Of a stretch of DNA of 64,000 nt, positions 42,943 through 52,969 are shown one piece after another. Origin of the DNA: Sideroxydans lithotrophicus ES-1 (GTDB lineage Bacteria > Pseudomonadota > Gammaproteobacteria > Burkholderiales > Gallionellaceae); assembly GCF_000025705.1 (NCBI RefSeq), contig NC_013959.1:2488001-2552000 (forward strand). The letters run 5' to 3'. The position numbers and the translations under genes were made by a program. The notes under the pieces are model-generated. The model had not been told where the DNA came from. It saw only the letters and a list, made by a program, of their open reading frames with translations, and ran no database searches. Position 1 is the stretch's first letter. Each line of letters opens with the position of its first letter.

Positions 42943-42966
42943 AGTTTGGTTTTGCGCTACTGCAAC

Positions 42967-44700
42967 TTAGTGTGAAGCACCCACTTCGGCACCCAGACCA
43001 GTTTCGGCACGAACCATCTGTGCGTCATACGCAGCCCGTTCTTTCGCTCCGCTTTCGCTGCTGTCTGTCTTCGACACGATATAGGCGACGATCAGAACAG
43101 CCGGCAACACAACGAAGGTCGGGAAGTCATACGGGAAGATGGCCGGGCCCATGCCAAGCACCTTGGTCCATACCGTCGGGCCGATGATCAGCAGGCCGAT
43201 GGAGCCGAATATGCCGGTATAGCCGCCGACAACTGCGCCGCGTGTCGTCAACCCGCGCCAGAAGATGGACAGTGCCAGGATGGGGAAGTTGGTACAGGCA
43301 GCGATCGAGAAGGTCAGTGCCACGATGTAGGCAACGTTCTGTTTCTCGAATGCGATGCCGAGAATGATCGCGAGGATGCCCAAGCCGATCACACTCAGTT
43401 TCGATACCCACACTTCCTGCTTCTCGGTCGCGTTGCCCTTCATGATCACTCGCGCATAGATGTCATGCGACAGAGCCGATGCACCCGCCAGGGTCAGACC
43501 CGACACCACCGCAAGGATCGTGGCAAAAGCGACCGCCGCAATGAAGCCCAGGAACAAGTCGCCACCCAGGGCATGCGACAGGTAGACCGCTGGCATGCTG
43601 CCGCCACCCTTCAGTGCAAGCACGCTCTTGGTGACATTTTCCACATACTCCGGGTTGTTGGCTACGAGCACGATGGCGCCAAAACCGATGATGAAGGTCA
43701 GCACGTAGAAGAAGCCGATGAAGCAGGTTCCATAGAGCACCGATTTGCGTGCCGCCTTGGAGTCGGTGACCGTGAAGAAACGCATCAGGATGTGCGGCAG
43801 ACCAGCCGTACCCAGCATCAACGTCAAGCCCAGGGAAATGGACTCGATCGGGTTGGCTTTCGCCCCCAACGGCACCACGGACTTCATGATATCCAGATGT
43901 TTCGGGTGAGCAGCAACCGCATCATTGAACAGTTTCGCAAAGCTGAAGCCTTCGTGCGACATCACGCCGATCGCCATCAGGGTGGCACCGCCCAGCAACA
44001 AACCGGCTTTGATGATCTGCACCCAGGTTGTGGCCTTCATGCCGCCGAAAGTGACGTAGATGATGATCAGTGCACCGACCACAACGATCGATTCACGGTA
44101 GGAGATCTGCGGCACCAGCGTATGCAGCAACTGTCCTGCACCCACCGCCTGCCCGATCAGGTACCAGATGACCACGATCAGCGAGCCGATCGCCGCCATG
44201 GTGCGAACCGGGCCTTGGCTGAGACGGAAAGAAACAACGTCGCCATAGGTATATTTGCCGAGGTTACGCAAGCGTTCTGCGATCAGGAACAGAATGATCG
44301 GCCAACCCACGAGCCAACCCACCGAAAAGATCAGGCCATAGAAGCCGTTCATGTATACCAGTGCCGCGATGCCGAGGAACGAAGCCGCCGACATGTAGTC
44401 GCCGGCGATCGCCATGCCGTTCTGCAATCCGGTGATACCGCGCCCGGCAGCATAGAAGTCGGTCGCCGTCTTGGTCCGGGTCGCTGCCCAGTAGGTGATG
44501 ACCAGGGTGACTGCAACAAAGATCAGGAACATCACGACGGCGTGCCAGTTGACGGGCACCTCTGCCGGTGCGGCCGCCGCTGCAACAGCTGATGCTGGCG
44601 TGACTGCAGACATCGCGGCATCAGCGGCGAACGTCAGATTGGTGAAAAAAAGAGCTGCAAGTGCCAGAAACGCTGAGAAGGTCGATTTGAATATTTTCAT
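42967..44700 (-). CDS. actP: acetate/cation symporter (ActP)
   Basis: A 577-residue SSS-family permease with a signal-like first helix, an Ala-rich stretch, and about 13 helices. Signatures are [32 protein letters not shown] and [15 protein letters not shown]. The order with a DUF485 gene just upstream is that of yjcH-actP, so acetate is the likely substrate, with related carboxylates possible. ATG at 44700 overlaps the DUF485 stop (ATGA); the frame open to 44784 is a shadow of that gene. Confidence 0.93.
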   Translation of the reverse strand: MKIFKSTFSAFLALAALFFTNLTFAADAAMSAVTPASAVAAAAAPAEVPVNWHAVVMFLIFVAVTLVITYWAATRTKTATDFYAAGRGITGLQNGMAIAGDYMSAASFLGIAALVYMNGFYGLIFSVGWLVGWPIILFLIAERLRNLGKYTYGDVVSFRLSQGPVRTMAAIGSLIVVIWYLIGQAVGAGQLLHTLVPQISYRESIVVVGALIIIYVTFGGMKATTWVQIIKAGLLLGGATLMAIGVMSHEGFSFAKLFNDAVAAHPKHLDIMKSVVPLGAKANPIESISLGLTLMLGTAGLPHILMRFFTVTDSKAARKSVLYGTCFIGFFYVLTFIIGFGAIVLVANNPEYVENVTKSVLALKGGGSMPAVYLSHALGGDLFLGFIAAVAFATILAVVSGLTLAGASALSHDIYARVIMKGNATEKQEVWVSKLSVIGLGILAIILGIAFEKQNVAYIVALTFSIAACTNFPILALSIFWRGLTTRGAVVGGYTGIFGSIGLLIIGPTVWTKVLGMGPAIFPYDFPTFVVLPAVLIVAYIVSKTDSSESGAKERAAYDAQMVRAETGLGAEVGASH

Positions 44701-45008
44701 TTGGAGGCCTCGCGCACGATCTCGTTGACAATAGGGTCGAAAACCGTGTTCGCCTTGTACACGTAAACGCCTGTCAGCACACAAGAAAAGAAGATCACGC
44801 CGACCCCCATCAGCATGCCCATCGGAATCACGCTGTCGGCTGCAATGGGTTGCGTGAGCACGTCAGGTGCAAATGCGATCATCAGGGTGAAGCCAAAATA
44901 CATAACACAAACAAGCGCTGACAGCGTCCAGGCGAGCGTATCGCGCTGCCTGACCAATTGAAGGTATTTCGGATTGCTCTGTATCTTGCTTGCAATCAAT
45001 GCTGACAT
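44697..45008 (-). CDS. DUF485 small membrane protein (YjcH-like)
   Basis: A 103-residue protein with two membrane helices (about 27-48 and 62-84) and the DUF485 opening [19 protein letters not shown]. It is translated just ahead of actP with a 4-nt overlap, the standard arrangement. A strong AGGGAGG lies before ATG 45008. Confidence 0.93.
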   Translation of the reverse strand: MSALIASKIQSNPKYLQLVRQRDTLAWTLSALVCVMYFGFTLMIAFAPDVLTQPIAADSVIPMGMLMGVGVIFFSCVLTGVYVYKANTVFDPIVNEIVREASK

Positions 45009-45272
45009 GATTCCCTCCCTATAGTTATTTACCAAAATAAAAAATGCCCGACAACGCGTGATCACTCATCATTATTCCCGGACCTTTTCACATTAAAACA
45101 AAAGCTGCACTTCCAAAACTGAATCCACTGTGTGATGAATTGAAACGGCATATCCCGCATGTTCCTGTCGTCCGCGAAGGACATTCCCGCCGCCACAAAA
45201 CAATCGAGTCAGGTCTAATTTCCCGCCCCACTCGTACTACTAAGCCATGAGATTACGTCAGGAAGCTTACGG

Positions 45273-45980
45273 TCAGCTTACATCGCGCAGCCAGCGGTGT
45301 GACTTCTCAAGGTCATACAAACCCTCGAAATCATTGATGTTTTTATTGCGTGCTTGCGAGATGGCGATTTGAAACAGTTGGGCAGTAGCCAACGCATCGG
45401 CCAACGCGTTATGCCTGGCCTCGATATGGATATTGAAGCGCCCGATCCAGTCATCCAGTACCCGATGATTTTCCATCAGCGAACGATTCAGGGCGGGCAT
45501 CACATAAGCCAGATCCAGCCACTCATGTTTGAACGAGAGCCCCAGGTATTGGCGCATGGCCCGCCGAATCATGGTTTCATCGAAAGCGACATGGAAAGCG
45601 ATCAGCCGGGATTTGCCCAGATATTCAAGAAAGGTCAGCAATGCCTCTACCGGATCGACTCCGTCGCGCTGAGCGGTACTGGAGATGCCATGCACCAGTA
45701 TATTTTCCTTGTCGCTGCTCTCCTGCTGCTTCAACACTACGGAAAAGCTGTCCCCCAAGGCGATACGTCCGTTCACCACCGCCACCGCGCCGATGGAGAT
45801 CAGCGTATCGGTGATCAGGTTAAGGCCGGTCGTTTCCACGTCTACCACCACGACACGAGAATGCTCAAAAGTCACCGGCCCCAAGTTCGCCGGTATCGCC
45901 CGCCACGCATCCAGGCGTGCCTTCTGATGTGGCCTCAGGCGTGGCCCGGCAGAAAACCAGCGTTGCAGCAACTTTTTCAA
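45273..45980 (-). CDS. DnaQ-like 3'-5' exonuclease (DEDDh)
   Basis: A 235-residue protein with an Exo I motif VVVDVETTGLN, an Exo II region AFHVAFDETMI and an Exo III segment ARHNALADALAT with the DEDDh His. It removes 3' nucleotides from nucleic acid; the target is unknown. The start is TTG overlapping the stop of the DUF294 gene by 4 nt (TTGA). This exonuclease and the cNMP/CBS/DUF294 protein often accompany acetate symporters, which hints at a shared regulatory role. Confidence 0.88.
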   Translation of the reverse strand: MKKLLQRWFSAGPRLRPHQKARLDAWRAIPANLGPVTFEHSRVVVVDVETTGLNLITDTLISIGAVAVVNGRIALGDSFSVVLKQQESSDKENILVHGISSTAQRDGVDPVEALLTFLEYLGKSRLIAFHVAFDETMIRRAMRQYLGLSFKHEWLDLAYVMPALNRSLMENHRVLDDWIGRFNIHIEARHNALADALATAQLFQIAISQARNKNINDFEGLYDLEKSHRWLRDVS

Positions 45981-47878
45981 AGCTGGTAATCCAGTCTCAA
46001 CTTGGCCTGTGCTTTGCGCGCCTGGCGGAAAGCTTCCTTGAGAATGCGCCTGTCCAGTTCATTCAACGATGCAGGATCGATCAGATTATCCAGCGCATCA
46101 TCCTTCATCCCGTTGGCAATCGACTCATCGTGATGGCGCAGGCGCAAGACCTGGATGAACAGCAGCGCATCGATCCACGCCTCTATCTCGGCCTCAGGCA
46201 GGTTCATTTTGGCTGCGCTCAGGCGCAAGCGCTGGATGGTGTTCGTATGTGTCACCCCCGTAGCCAGGCTGAAGATGCGCGCCGCATCCACGAACGGGGT
46301 GATGCCGTTGAGTTTGAGGTCGAGACGGTTCGTGTCGTTCAGGACGAAATCCCGTATCACTCCCAGCGGCGGGCGGTTGCGCAAGGCATTCTCCGCCATC
46401 ATGTACAGGAAGCGGCTATTGTCGCTGGCGACCCGCGCCAGCCACGAGCGCAGGTCTTCTGCCAGATGCTGCGCTCCATACAGTGCACGAAAATCGAAAA
46501 AGATGCTCGCGTGCAGCAAAGCCTCTGGTGAACCGCTTCTGATCCAGGCAGAGAAGGTCTGTTTCCATTCTTCCAGCGACATGCACCACTTGGGATTGCT
46601 CGCCATGATCTCGCCACTGCATAACGGGAAGCCGCACAGTGCCAATTTTTCGTTGATGCGCTTGGCCACCGGCAACAATTTCCCGCGCATCTGATCGGCA
46701 TCCATGCCCTCCGGCACCTTGAACAGGATCGCGTTATCCTGGTCGGTGTTCAATGTCTGTTCGAAACGGCCTTCCGAACCCAGCGCCATCCAGCACATCC
46801 CTTCGTGCAGCGGGGTACCGAACAATCCGGCGGCCTTGAATTCCAGCTCGACGATGCGCGCACTGAGCAGGTCATTGAAGGTGGAGATGAACTGGGTCAA
46901 TTGCTCGGCTGCAACGCCCTGCGCCATCATGTTGTGCGCCATCTTGCGGATGTCTGCCGCCCCCTGTTGCAACACCTCGATGGTTTCGGCATGTCGTATG
47001 GCCGAGCCGATCTGCCGCAACCCCACCCGCTGCAGGGCAAACAGATCTTTTTCCGACACCAGTCCGACCAGTCTCTCGTTTTCGACCACCAGCACATGAC
47101 GAAAGCCCTGCCTGGCCATTACCAGTGCCGCCTCATGCGCCAGCGCCTGCGGCGGCAACACGGAAAGTTGCGAGCTCATCACGCCGCTGACCGGCTGGTC
47201 GAGGTCGATTTGCGGAATGGCGATGCGATCGCGCACGTCATGCAGCGTCATGATGCCGAGCGGCCGTCCATCCGCATCGACAGCGATCATGGAACCGATA
47301 CGATGTTCGCGCATCGCCTCCAGCGCTTGCCGTATTGACGTATCGGGCGAACATGTCACCGGCTCGCGCCGGATGATCGTTGACAGCGGGCTGGCCAGCG
47401 ATTGCCGTTCGACACTCGAATGACTGTACTGCGCCTGGATGACCTGTTTTGAATGCTCCAGCAGGTTGGCGATGCGCCGTGTGCAAAAATCGCGAAAGGC
47501 TCCACTCATGCCGATCAGTTCGCGGAAATCAGCCGCAGGAAGCTCGTAGCAAAAGGTATCGCTGCCGGCACGGTAAACGCTGGCAACGGAACGATTGGCC
47601 AACAGCGCGCCCAGCGGGAAGCATTCTCCTTCAGCCAGCTCCATCCAGGTGTCCGCCTCGGCAGCATGGGCGACATTCTGCTCGCCGTGCACCATGCCCT
47701 GCTTGATGACCAGAAAACGGTCCACCACCCCCTGCTGCGGCGAAACGATCACCTCGCCCTCGGCATAATAGCCAAGCTGCATGCGTTCCAGCATCCACAG
47801 CACATGTTCCAGCTCCATGCGATCGAACGGCGCATGCTTGCTGATGAAGGATAGTTCCGAGGGATGGATCACGCTCAA
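45977..47878 (-). CDS. cNMP-binding/CBS/DUF294 nucleotidyltransferase-like protein
   Basis: A 633-residue multidomain protein: an N-terminal cyclic-nucleotide-binding fold (about 15-130), two CBS repeats (about 165-285), a DUF294 nucleotidyltransferase-like domain (ALGSEGRFEQTLNTDQDNAIL near 380) and a DUF294 C-terminal helical domain. The G-S...D-x-D pattern suggests a GlnD-like uridylyl- or adenylyltransferase activity. It is probably cytoplasmic, sensing nucleotides and modifying a partner. Start TTG at 47878 has GGAGAAG upstream. It forms an operon with the exonuclease. Confidence 0.87.
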   Translation of the reverse strand: MSVIHPSELSFISKHAPFDRMELEHVLWMLERMQLGYYAEGEVIVSPQQGVVDRFLVIKQGMVHGEQNVAHAAEADTWMELAEGECFPLGALLANRSVASVYRAGSDTFCYELPAADFRELIGMSGAFRDFCTRRIANLLEHSKQVIQAQYSHSSVERQSLASPLSTIIRREPVTCSPDTSIRQALEAMREHRIGSMIAVDADGRPLGIMTLHDVRDRIAIPQIDLDQPVSGVMSSQLSVLPPQALAHEAALVMARQGFRHVLVVENERLVGLVSEKDLFALQRVGLRQIGSAIRHAETIEVLQQGAADIRKMAHNMMAQGVAAEQLTQFISTFNDLLSARIVELEFKAAGLFGTPLHEGMCWMALGSEGRFEQTLNTDQDNAILFKVPEGMDADQMRGKLLPVAKRINEKLALCGFPLCSGEIMASNPKWCMSLEEWKQTFSAWIRSGSPEALLHASIFFDFRALYGAQHLAEDLRSWLARVASDNSRFLYMMAENALRNRPPLGVIRDFVLNDTNRLDLKLNGITPFVDAARIFSLATGVTHTNTIQRLRLSAAKMNLPEAEIEAWIDALLFIQVLRLRHHDESIANGMKDDALDNLIDPASLNELDRRILKEAFRQARKAQAKLRLDYQL

Positions 47879-48032
47879 GATTTACTTCTCCAAGAGAATC
47901 CGAAAAGCCTTGCCATTGAGTACATAGTGCTCACAGAGAAAGCCACCAGCAAGCCTTGCAGCATCCCTTCCAAAGTACGCAAAGTTTCGGGTCACCCACC
48001 TGATTCTCTGTGCTCTCTGTGGCAGAAGATGT

Positions 48033-48845
48033 TTACGGTTGCATGCCAAAGACTTTGGCCAGCTCCGCCCCCGGCTCGTCCGCGCGCATGAATGCCTCGC
48101 CGACCAGGAAGGCATGCACCTGCTGGTCGCGCATCAATTTCACATCCGCTGCAGTGAAGATACCGCTTTCCGTGACCACGATGCGATCCTGCCCCTCTTC
48201 GGATGCAGAGATATGCGACAACAGGTCGAGCGTGGTCTGCAGGCTGACCTCGAAGGTGCGCAGGTTGCGGTTGTTGATCCCGATCAGCGGCGTGGCCAGC
48301 TGCAATGCGATCTCCAGTTCCTTGCCATCGTGCACTTCCACCAGCACAGCCATGCCCAGTTTGTGCGCCAGTTTCTCCAGCGTCTTCATCTGGTTGAGGG
48401 TCAAGGCGGAGGCGATCAGCAGGATCGCATCCGCCCCCATCGCCCGCGCCTGGTAGACCTGATATTCGTGCACCATGAAATCCTTGCGCAGCACCGGCAG
48501 GTCGCAGGCGGCGCGCGCCTGCTGCAGGTACGCCGCACTGCCCTGGAAGAACTGCTCGTCGGTCAGTACCGACAGGCAGGCCGCCCCATGCCGCGCATAA
48601 CTGGCCGCGATCTCGGCCGGGTGGAAATCCGCACGAATGACCCCTTTGCTGGGGCTGGCTTTCTTGATCTCGGCGATCACGGCGGGAAGCCCGGCTGCGA
48701 TCTTGTTGCGGATGGCGCCGGCAAAGTCCCGCGCAGGGGCGGCTTGCTCGGCTTCGGCACGGATCACCGGCAATGGCTTGGCCGACAATGCGGCGGCGAC
48801 TTCCTGGTTCTTGACGGCGAGAATCTTGTTAAGGATGTCGGACAT
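48033..48845 (-). CDS. trpC: indole-3-glycerol phosphate synthase (TrpC)
   Basis: A 270-residue TIM-barrel enzyme of tryptophan synthesis. Signatures: [14 protein letters not shown] with the catalytic Lys, [37 protein letters not shown] and VTESGI. It closes the indole ring. It stands alone here, with no other trp gene adjacent, and an inverted-repeat element directly upstream. ATG at 48845 is chosen because the family begins MSDIL. Confidence 0.96.
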   Translation of the reverse strand: MSDILNKILAVKNQEVAAALSAKPLPVIRAEAEQAAPARDFAGAIRNKIAAGLPAVIAEIKKASPSKGVIRADFHPAEIAASYARHGAACLSVLTDEQFFQGSAAYLQQARAACDLPVLRKDFMVHEYQVYQARAMGADAILLIASALTLNQMKTLEKLAHKLGMAVLVEVHDGKELEIALQLATPLIGINNRNLRTFEVSLQTTLDLLSHISASEEGQDRIVVTESGIFTAADVKLMRDQQVHAFLVGEAFMRADEPGAELAKVFGMQP

Positions 48846-48879
48846 GCTCTGCTCTCTTGAATTGAGTGCGCATTCTAGC

Positions 48880-49038
48880 CCGAATGTTTCATAAATTCGC
48901 GTGATGATCGCGCTGGGGTTTGTTCGACAGGCAGGTTTTGCGAAGAAGTGGCGTAGTGATCCATACACCCGACTGGGCAAAATTCGTATGGCGGACAAAG
49001 GACCAGCGAGGACGCACGAACTTTATGAAACACTCGGG
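48880..49038. repeat. MITE-like inverted-repeat element before proA (about 160 bp)
   Basis: GCCCGAATGTTTCATAAA near the left end reappears as the reverse complement near the right end (TTTATGAAACACTCGGGC), with short imperfect extensions (TTCGCGTG and CACGAA). The centre contains a further imperfect pair, AGGTTTTGC and GCAAAATT. No coding frame inside. It looks like a small non-autonomous element inserted between trpC and proA. Confidence 0.75.
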
Positions 49039-49091
49039 CGGATGCAAGCGGAATGCTAAAATACTCGCTACACGCAACAGTTGGAACCCAT

Positions 49092-50351
49092 ATGGAAGAC
49101 GTCAAGCAATACATGAAGAAAGTCGGGCAGCAGGCCCGCGCCGCATCGCGCCTGATGGCCCAGGCCAGCACCAACGCCAAGAACCACGCGCTGGAGAACA
49201 TCGCCACGGCCATCCAGCTCGGCAGCGCAAGGCTGATCGCGGAGAATGCCAAGGATGTCGCCGCAGCCAAGGCCAACGGACTGGATGCAGCTTCGGTGGA
49301 CAGGCTCACGCTCACCGAAAAGACCATAAAAGGCATGGTCGAGGGACTGCAGCAGATCGCGCAGCTGGCTGATCCCATCGGCGAGATCGACGGCATGCAT
49401 TATCGCCCCTCCGGCATCCAGGTCGGCAAGATGCGCGTGCCGCTCGGCGTCATCGGCATCATCTACGAATCGCGCCCGAACGTGACCGCGGACGCCGCCG
49501 GCCTGTGCCTGAAATCAGGCAATGCGGCCATCCTGCGCGGCGGCTCGGAGGCCATCCATTCCAACCAGGCCATCGCCGCCTGCGTGCATCAGGGCTTGCG
49601 CGAAGCCGGCCTGCCCGAGACGGCAGTGCAGGTCGTGAACACCACTGACCGTGCCGCCGTCGGCGAACTGATCACCATGAAAGACTATGTGGACGTGATT
49701 GTTCCGCGCGGCGGTAAGGAACTGATCGAGCGCGTCTCGAGCGAAGCGCGCATCCCCGTCATCAAGCACCTGCACGGCGTATGCCACGTCTACATCGACG
49801 ACGAGGCCGACCTGCACAAAGCCATACGCATCGCCGACAACGCCAAGACCCACCGCTACGGCGTGTGCAACGCGATGGAGACCCTGCTGGTGAATGCGAA
49901 CGTGGCAGCGAAAGTATTGCCGGAACTGTGCCGGATCTATCTGGACAAGGGCGTGGAACTGCGCGGCGACGAAGCGTCGCGCAAGCTGGTCCCCCAGATG
50001 AAGGTCGCCACCGAGGAAGACTGGCACACCGAGTATCTCGCGGCCATTCTCAGCATCCGCGTGGTCGCCGATCTGGATGAGGCACTTGCGCACATCGCCA
50101 CCTACGGTTCGCAACATACCGACAGCATCGTCACCGAGAACTACAGCAAGGCCATGCGCTTCCTGCGCGAAGTGGATTCATCGAGCGTGATGGTGAACGC
50201 CTCGACACGTTTCGCCGACGGCTTCGAGTATGGTCTGGGCGCGGAGATCGGCATCTCCACCGACAAGATCCACGCCCGCGGCCCGGTCGGACTGGAAGGA
50301 TTGACCTCGCAAAAATACATCGTGCTCGGCAGCGGGCAGATCCGTATCTGA
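49092..50351 (+). CDS. proA: gamma-glutamyl phosphate reductase (ProA)
   Basis: A 419-residue NADPH-dependent reductase of proline synthesis, standard length. Signatures: [31 protein letters not shown], and the catalytic Cys in [12 protein letters not shown] near residue 258, with [13 protein letters not shown] at the end. It makes glutamate-5-semialdehyde. ATG at 49092 starts the family sequence; an in-frame ATG at 49053 would lie over a TAAAAT that could be its -10 element. Confidence 0.96.
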   Translation: MEDVKQYMKKVGQQARAASRLMAQASTNAKNHALENIATAIQLGSARLIAENAKDVAAAKANGLDAASVDRLTLTEKTIKGMVEGLQQIAQLADPIGEIDGMHYRPSGIQVGKMRVPLGVIGIIYESRPNVTADAAGLCLKSGNAAILRGGSEAIHSNQAIAACVHQGLREAGLPETAVQVVNTTDRAAVGELITMKDYVDVIVPRGGKELIERVSSEARIPVIKHLHGVCHVYIDDEADLHKAIRIADNAKTHRYGVCNAMETLLVNANVAAKVLPELCRIYLDKGVELRGDEASRKLVPQMKVATEEDWHTEYLAAILSIRVVADLDEALAHIATYGSQHTDSIVTENYSKAMRFLREVDSSSVMVNASTRFADGFEYGLGAEIGISTDKIHARGPVGLEGLTSQKYIVLGSGQIRI

Positions 50352-50388
50352 CAAGAACACGATAATAAAGAGTTGAAAAGGAAACATC

Positions 50389-52155
50389 ATGAGCCAGACC
50401 ATTGAAATCAAAGTCCCCGACATCGGTAACTTCAAGGATGTCGCCGTCATCGAGATCGCCGTGAAGGCCGGCGATCACGTCGAGAAAGAACAGGCGCTCA
50501 TCTCGCTGGAAACGGACAAGGCGACGATAGACGTTCCCTCACCCGTCGCCGGCGTGGTGAAGCAGCTCAAGATCAAGGTCGGCGACAAGGTCAGCGAAGG
50601 CTCGATCATCCTGCTTCTTGAGAGTCAGGATTTAGGAACTGGGAATTCGGATTTGGCAAAACCGGCGGCTTCTGCGCCGCAAGTTGCCGCCGCAGCCCCA
50701 ACCAAATCCCAAATCCAAAATCCCAAATCCACCGTCAAAGGCGACATCCACGCCGAAGTCGTGGTACTCGGCGCCGGCCCCGGCGGCTACACCGCCGCGT
50801 TCCGCGCGGCCGATCTCGGCAAGCAGGTGGTACTGATCGAGAAGCATGCCTCGCTCGGCGGCGTTTGCCTCAATGTCGGCTGCATCCCGTCCAAGGCGCT
50901 GCTGCATGTGGCCAAGGTCATCACCGAAGCGGAAGAGGTTTCGCATCATGGCGTGACCTTCGGCAAGCCGAAGATCGACATCGACGGCATCCGCGGCTGG
51001 AAGGAAAGCGTCATCTCCAAATCCACCGGCGGCCTCGCCCAACTGGCGAAGCAACGCAAGGTGCAGGTGGTGCAGGGTGTGGCGAAGTTCACCTCGCCCA
51101 ACTCGCTCGTGGTGCAGACCGCCGACGGCGAGAAGATCGTCACCTTCGACAACGCCATCGTCGCCGCCGGCAGCAGCGTGGCGCGCATCCCCGGTTTCCC
51201 CTATGAAGACGAACGCATCATCGACTCCACCGGCGCGCTGGCGCTGAAGGATGTGCCCAAGCGCATGCTGGTCATCGGCGGCGGCATCATCGGCCTGGAG
51301 ATGGCGACGGTGTACGACGCATTGGGCAGCAAGATCTCCGTGGTCGAACTGATGGACCAGCTCATGCCCGGCGCGGACAAGGACATGGTCAAGCCGCTGC
51401 ACACGCGCATCGCCAAGCGTTACGAAGCCATCATGCTGAAGACCAAGGTCACCAAGATCGAGGCGACCAAGGCCGGCCTGAAGGTGACCTTCGAAGGCGA
51501 ACAGGCGCCCGCCGAACCACAGGTATACGACAAGGTGCTGATGGCCGTCGGCCGCCGTCCGAACGGTCGCGAGATCGCAGCAGAAGCTGCGGGCCTCATC
51601 GTCAACGAGCGCGGCTTCATCCCGGTGGACAAGCAGATGCGCACCAATGTGCCGCACATCTTCGCCATCGGCGACATCGTCGGCGATCCGATGCTGGCGC
51701 ACAAGGCAGTGCATGAAGGCAAGGTCGCGGCCGAGAACATCGCCGGACACAAAGCCTTCTTCGAACCATTGACCATCCCTTCGGTCGCTTACACCGATCC
51801 CGAAGTGGCATGGATGGGCTTGACCGAGACGCAGGCGCAGGCCAAGGGCACCCCCTTCGAGAAGGCGTCCTTCCCGTGGGTCGCTTCGGGACGTGCCGGT
51901 TCGGTGGGACGCCCCGAAGGTGCCACCAAGGTGCTGCTGGATCCGCAATCGCGCCGCATCCTCGGCATGGGCATCGTCGGCGTGAACGCGGGCGAACTGA
52001 TCGCCGAAGCCGTGCTGGCGCTGGAGATGGGGGCAGACATGGAAGACATCGGCCTCACCATCCATCCGCACCCGACCTTGTCGGAGACCCTGTGCTTCGC
52101 CGCCGAGATGGCGGAAGGCACCATCACCGACATCATGGCCCCGCGCAAGAAATGA
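50389..52155 (+). CDS. lpdA: dihydrolipoyl dehydrogenase with N-terminal lipoyl domain
   Basis: A 588-residue E3 with a lipoyl domain at 1-80 (Lys44 in ETDKATID) and a linker at 80-118. The FAD dehydrogenase domain follows, with GAGPGGYTAAFRAA, the redox pair C160/C165 in CLNVGCIPSK, and the C-terminal His-Glu in HPHPTLSE. It reoxidises dihydrolipoamide and usually follows aceE and aceF. Here proA is upstream and no E1 or E2 is in the window. The linker is partly encoded by an inverted repeat (50628-50730). AAGGA lies before the ATG. Confidence 0.95.
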   Translation: MSQTIEIKVPDIGNFKDVAVIEIAVKAGDHVEKEQALISLETDKATIDVPSPVAGVVKQLKIKVGDKVSEGSIILLLESQDLGTGNSDLAKPAASAPQVAAAAPTKSQIQNPKSTVKGDIHAEVVVLGAGPGGYTAAFRAADLGKQVVLIEKHASLGGVCLNVGCIPSKALLHVAKVITEAEEVSHHGVTFGKPKIDIDGIRGWKESVISKSTGGLAQLAKQRKVQVVQGVAKFTSPNSLVVQTADGEKIVTFDNAIVAAGSSVARIPGFPYEDERIIDSTGALALKDVPKRMLVIGGGIIGLEMATVYDALGSKISVVELMDQLMPGADKDMVKPLHTRIAKRYEAIMLKTKVTKIEATKAGLKVTFEGEQAPAEPQVYDKVLMAVGRRPNGREIAAEAAGLIVNERGFIPVDKQMRTNVPHIFAIGDIVGDPMLAHKAVHEGKVAAENIAGHKAFFEPLTIPSVAYTDPEVAWMGLTETQAQAKGTPFEKASFPWVASGRAGSVGRPEGATKVLLDPQSRRILGMGIVGVNAGELIAEAVLALEMGADMEDIGLTIHPHPTLSETLCFAAEMAEGTITDIMAPRKK

Positions 52156-52919
52156 GGCAGTTCGCTTCGGTCATCGGCATGCTGGCGATCAGCATGTCGG
52201 CCAGCGCCTTCGACCTGAACGATCTCAAGTCCAGGCTCAATGAACTGGAACAACCCGCCCCGAGCTCGAATGCACCCGCAGCCAAACCTTCCGGGCTGGC
52301 CCAGTTCACCGCACAGGAACAGGCCGCCAGCCTGAAACAGGCGCTCACACAAGGTGTGGAGACCGCCGTCCGCGATCTCGCAAAAGAGAACGGCTATCTG
52401 GGCAACGACAAGGTGCGCATCCCGCTGCCGGACAACCTGCAAAAGGCCGACCGCACCATGCGCAGGATCGGTCTGGGTAGGTACTCGGACGAATTGACGA
52501 CCTCCATGAACCGCGCCGCCGAGGCTGCCGTGCCGGAAGCGAAGGCACTGCTGGTCAGCGCGGTGAAGAGCATGACGGTGAACGATGCCAAGGAAATCCT
52601 GCTGGGCAAGGACGATGCTGCCACGCAATATTTCCGCGGCAAGACCGAAACGGCATTAGGCAGCAAGTTCAAGCCCATCGTGACCAGGTCGATGCAGAAG
52701 GTCGGCCTGGCGCAGGCGTATGACCGTTTCGCCGGCAGAGGTGTGAAACTGGGACTGGTCGATGAGCGCGATGCCAACCTCGAAGACTACATCACGCGCA
52801 AGGCACTGGACGGACTGTTCTACATGATGGCGGAACAGGAGAAGGAGATACGCGCCCACCCCCTGCAAGCGACCGGCGACCTGGCCAGAAAGATATTCTC
52901 CGCATTGCGCGGACAATAA
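52152..52919 (+). CDS. DUF4197 exported protein
   Basis: A 255-residue protein with a signal peptide (likely cut after SASA), a Pro/Ala spacer, then the DUF4197 helical domain (ALTQGVETAVRDLAKENGYL, IPLPDNLQKADRTMRRIG, AKALLVSAVKSMTVNDA). It is predicted to be periplasmic; function is unknown in the family. The ATG overlaps the lpdA stop (ATGA), so translation is coupled; a link to E3 is not obvious. Confidence 0.87.
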   Translation: MRQFASVIGMLAISMSASAFDLNDLKSRLNELEQPAPSSNAPAAKPSGLAQFTAQEQAASLKQALTQGVETAVRDLAKENGYLGNDKVRIPLPDNLQKADRTMRRIGLGRYSDELTTSMNRAAEAAVPEAKALLVSAVKSMTVNDAKEILLGKDDAATQYFRGKTETALGSKFKPIVTRSMQKVGLAQAYDRFAGRGVKLGLVDERDANLEDYITRKALDGLFYMMAEQEKEIRAHPLQATGDLARKIFSALRGQ

Positions 52920-52969
52920 GACCCGCAGCCTGAAGATGCCCGAATCTGCGGGCTCTCAGGCACGCACAC

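Noticed and set aside
47882-48115. A short minus-strand open frame between the DUF294 gene and trpC
   Set aside because: It overlaps the trpC end in another frame and has no support.
52922-52952. CCCGCAG/CTGCGGG hairpin between the convergent DUF4197 and reductase genes
   Set aside because: The loop is 17 nt and no T run follows, so it is not a convincing terminator.
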